DNA of 64,000 nucleotides. Source: Tatlockia sp. Lineage in GTDB: Bacteria > Pseudomonadota > Gammaproteobacteria > Legionellales > Legionellaceae. Each line of letters opens with the position of its first letter. Position 1 is the stretch's first letter. Positions 63,915-64,000 of the stretch are shown in pieces. The notes under the pieces were generated by a model. That model was not told where the DNA came from, did no database searches, and worked only from the letters and a program-made list of their open reading frames with translations. The position numbers and the translations under genes are program-made. The stretch lies in the NCBI GenBank assembly GCA_013697955.1, contig JACCVV010000068.1, positions 20,284-84,283 on the forward strand. Direction: 5' to 3'.

Positions 63915-64000
63915 GCTTCATCTCCACTTTTTTATTATTAATTTCCCGTTTAGCCGTCAAACCACATCATGGGATTGACCACAGTACGCAATCATCGCTC

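Noticed and set aside
1..64000. CRISPR array or intact insertion sequence
   Set aside because: No regularly spaced direct repeats, and no transposase with flanking inverted repeats, were found.

Overview
The window looks like a chromosomal segment of a Legionellaceae bacterium (Legionella or a close relative). The evidence is two genus-type major outer membrane porins (MOMP) at the right end, an LbtU-type siderophore porin, a stand-alone DotI/IcmL-family protein, eukaryotic-like enzymes (OTU protease, DOT1-like methyltransferase), low G+C, and two promoters that resemble the Legionella PmrA box. All assignments come from reading the sequence and from family knowledge; no database search was run.

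Layout. 1-2.6 kb: edge of an accessory island. It holds the end of an unidentified gene, a type I restriction specificity subunit, a decayed DUF5681 gene and an integrase N-terminal remnant, and it abuts the 3' end of ssrA (tmRNA), a common integration site. 2.7-6.3 kb: oligopeptidase A and a 507-residue multi-pass membrane protein of unknown role. 6.4-10.7 kb: tkt-gap-pgk operon for carbon metabolism. 11-14 kb: two-gene ABC importer (ATPase plus double permease) without a binding protein. 14.2-16 kb: small envelope genes and a VOC protein. 16.2-20.8 kb: glycine cleavage operon gcvT-gcvH-gcvPA-(YciI-like)-gcvPB. 21-26.3 kb: XRE-like regulator, DUF155 protein, tandem-GNAT protein, stand-alone ketoacyl synthase and a flavoprotein. 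26.4-36.1 kb: csbD, lpxD-polA, an M13 peptidase, rapA and a rhodanese. 36.1-37.8 kb: a 564-residue unknown protein behind a PmrA-like box. 38-44.8 kb: mltA, two tandem diverged lumazine-synthase-like genes, a DAACS symporter, poxB-rpiA and a Thr-rich lipoprotein. 44.8-53.8 kb: a four-gene RND efflux operon (MdtABC-like plus outer membrane factor). 53.9-57.7 kb: a cluster with eukaryotic flavour (CBS-type cysteine synthase, OTU-domain protein with PmrA-like box, Bem46-type hydrolase, DOT1-like methyltransferase). 57.9-64 kb: ihfB, dcd, the LbtU-type porin and two MOMP paralogues.

How it fits together. Most of the window is housekeeping: pentose-phosphate/glycolysis (tkt, gap, pgk, rpiA), C1 metabolism (gcv), DNA replication and transcription upkeep (polA, rapA, ihfB), and envelope building (lpxD, mltA, MOMPs, RND pump). 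Interspersed single genes have features expected of host-interaction factors. The best are the OTU-domain protein and the 564-residue protein, because both combine effector-like content with a tandem TTAAT element upstream that matches the published PmrA consensus as I recall it. The DOT1-like methyltransferase and the 507-residue membrane protein are weaker candidates. No CRISPR array, rRNA, tRNA or intact insertion sequence was seen.
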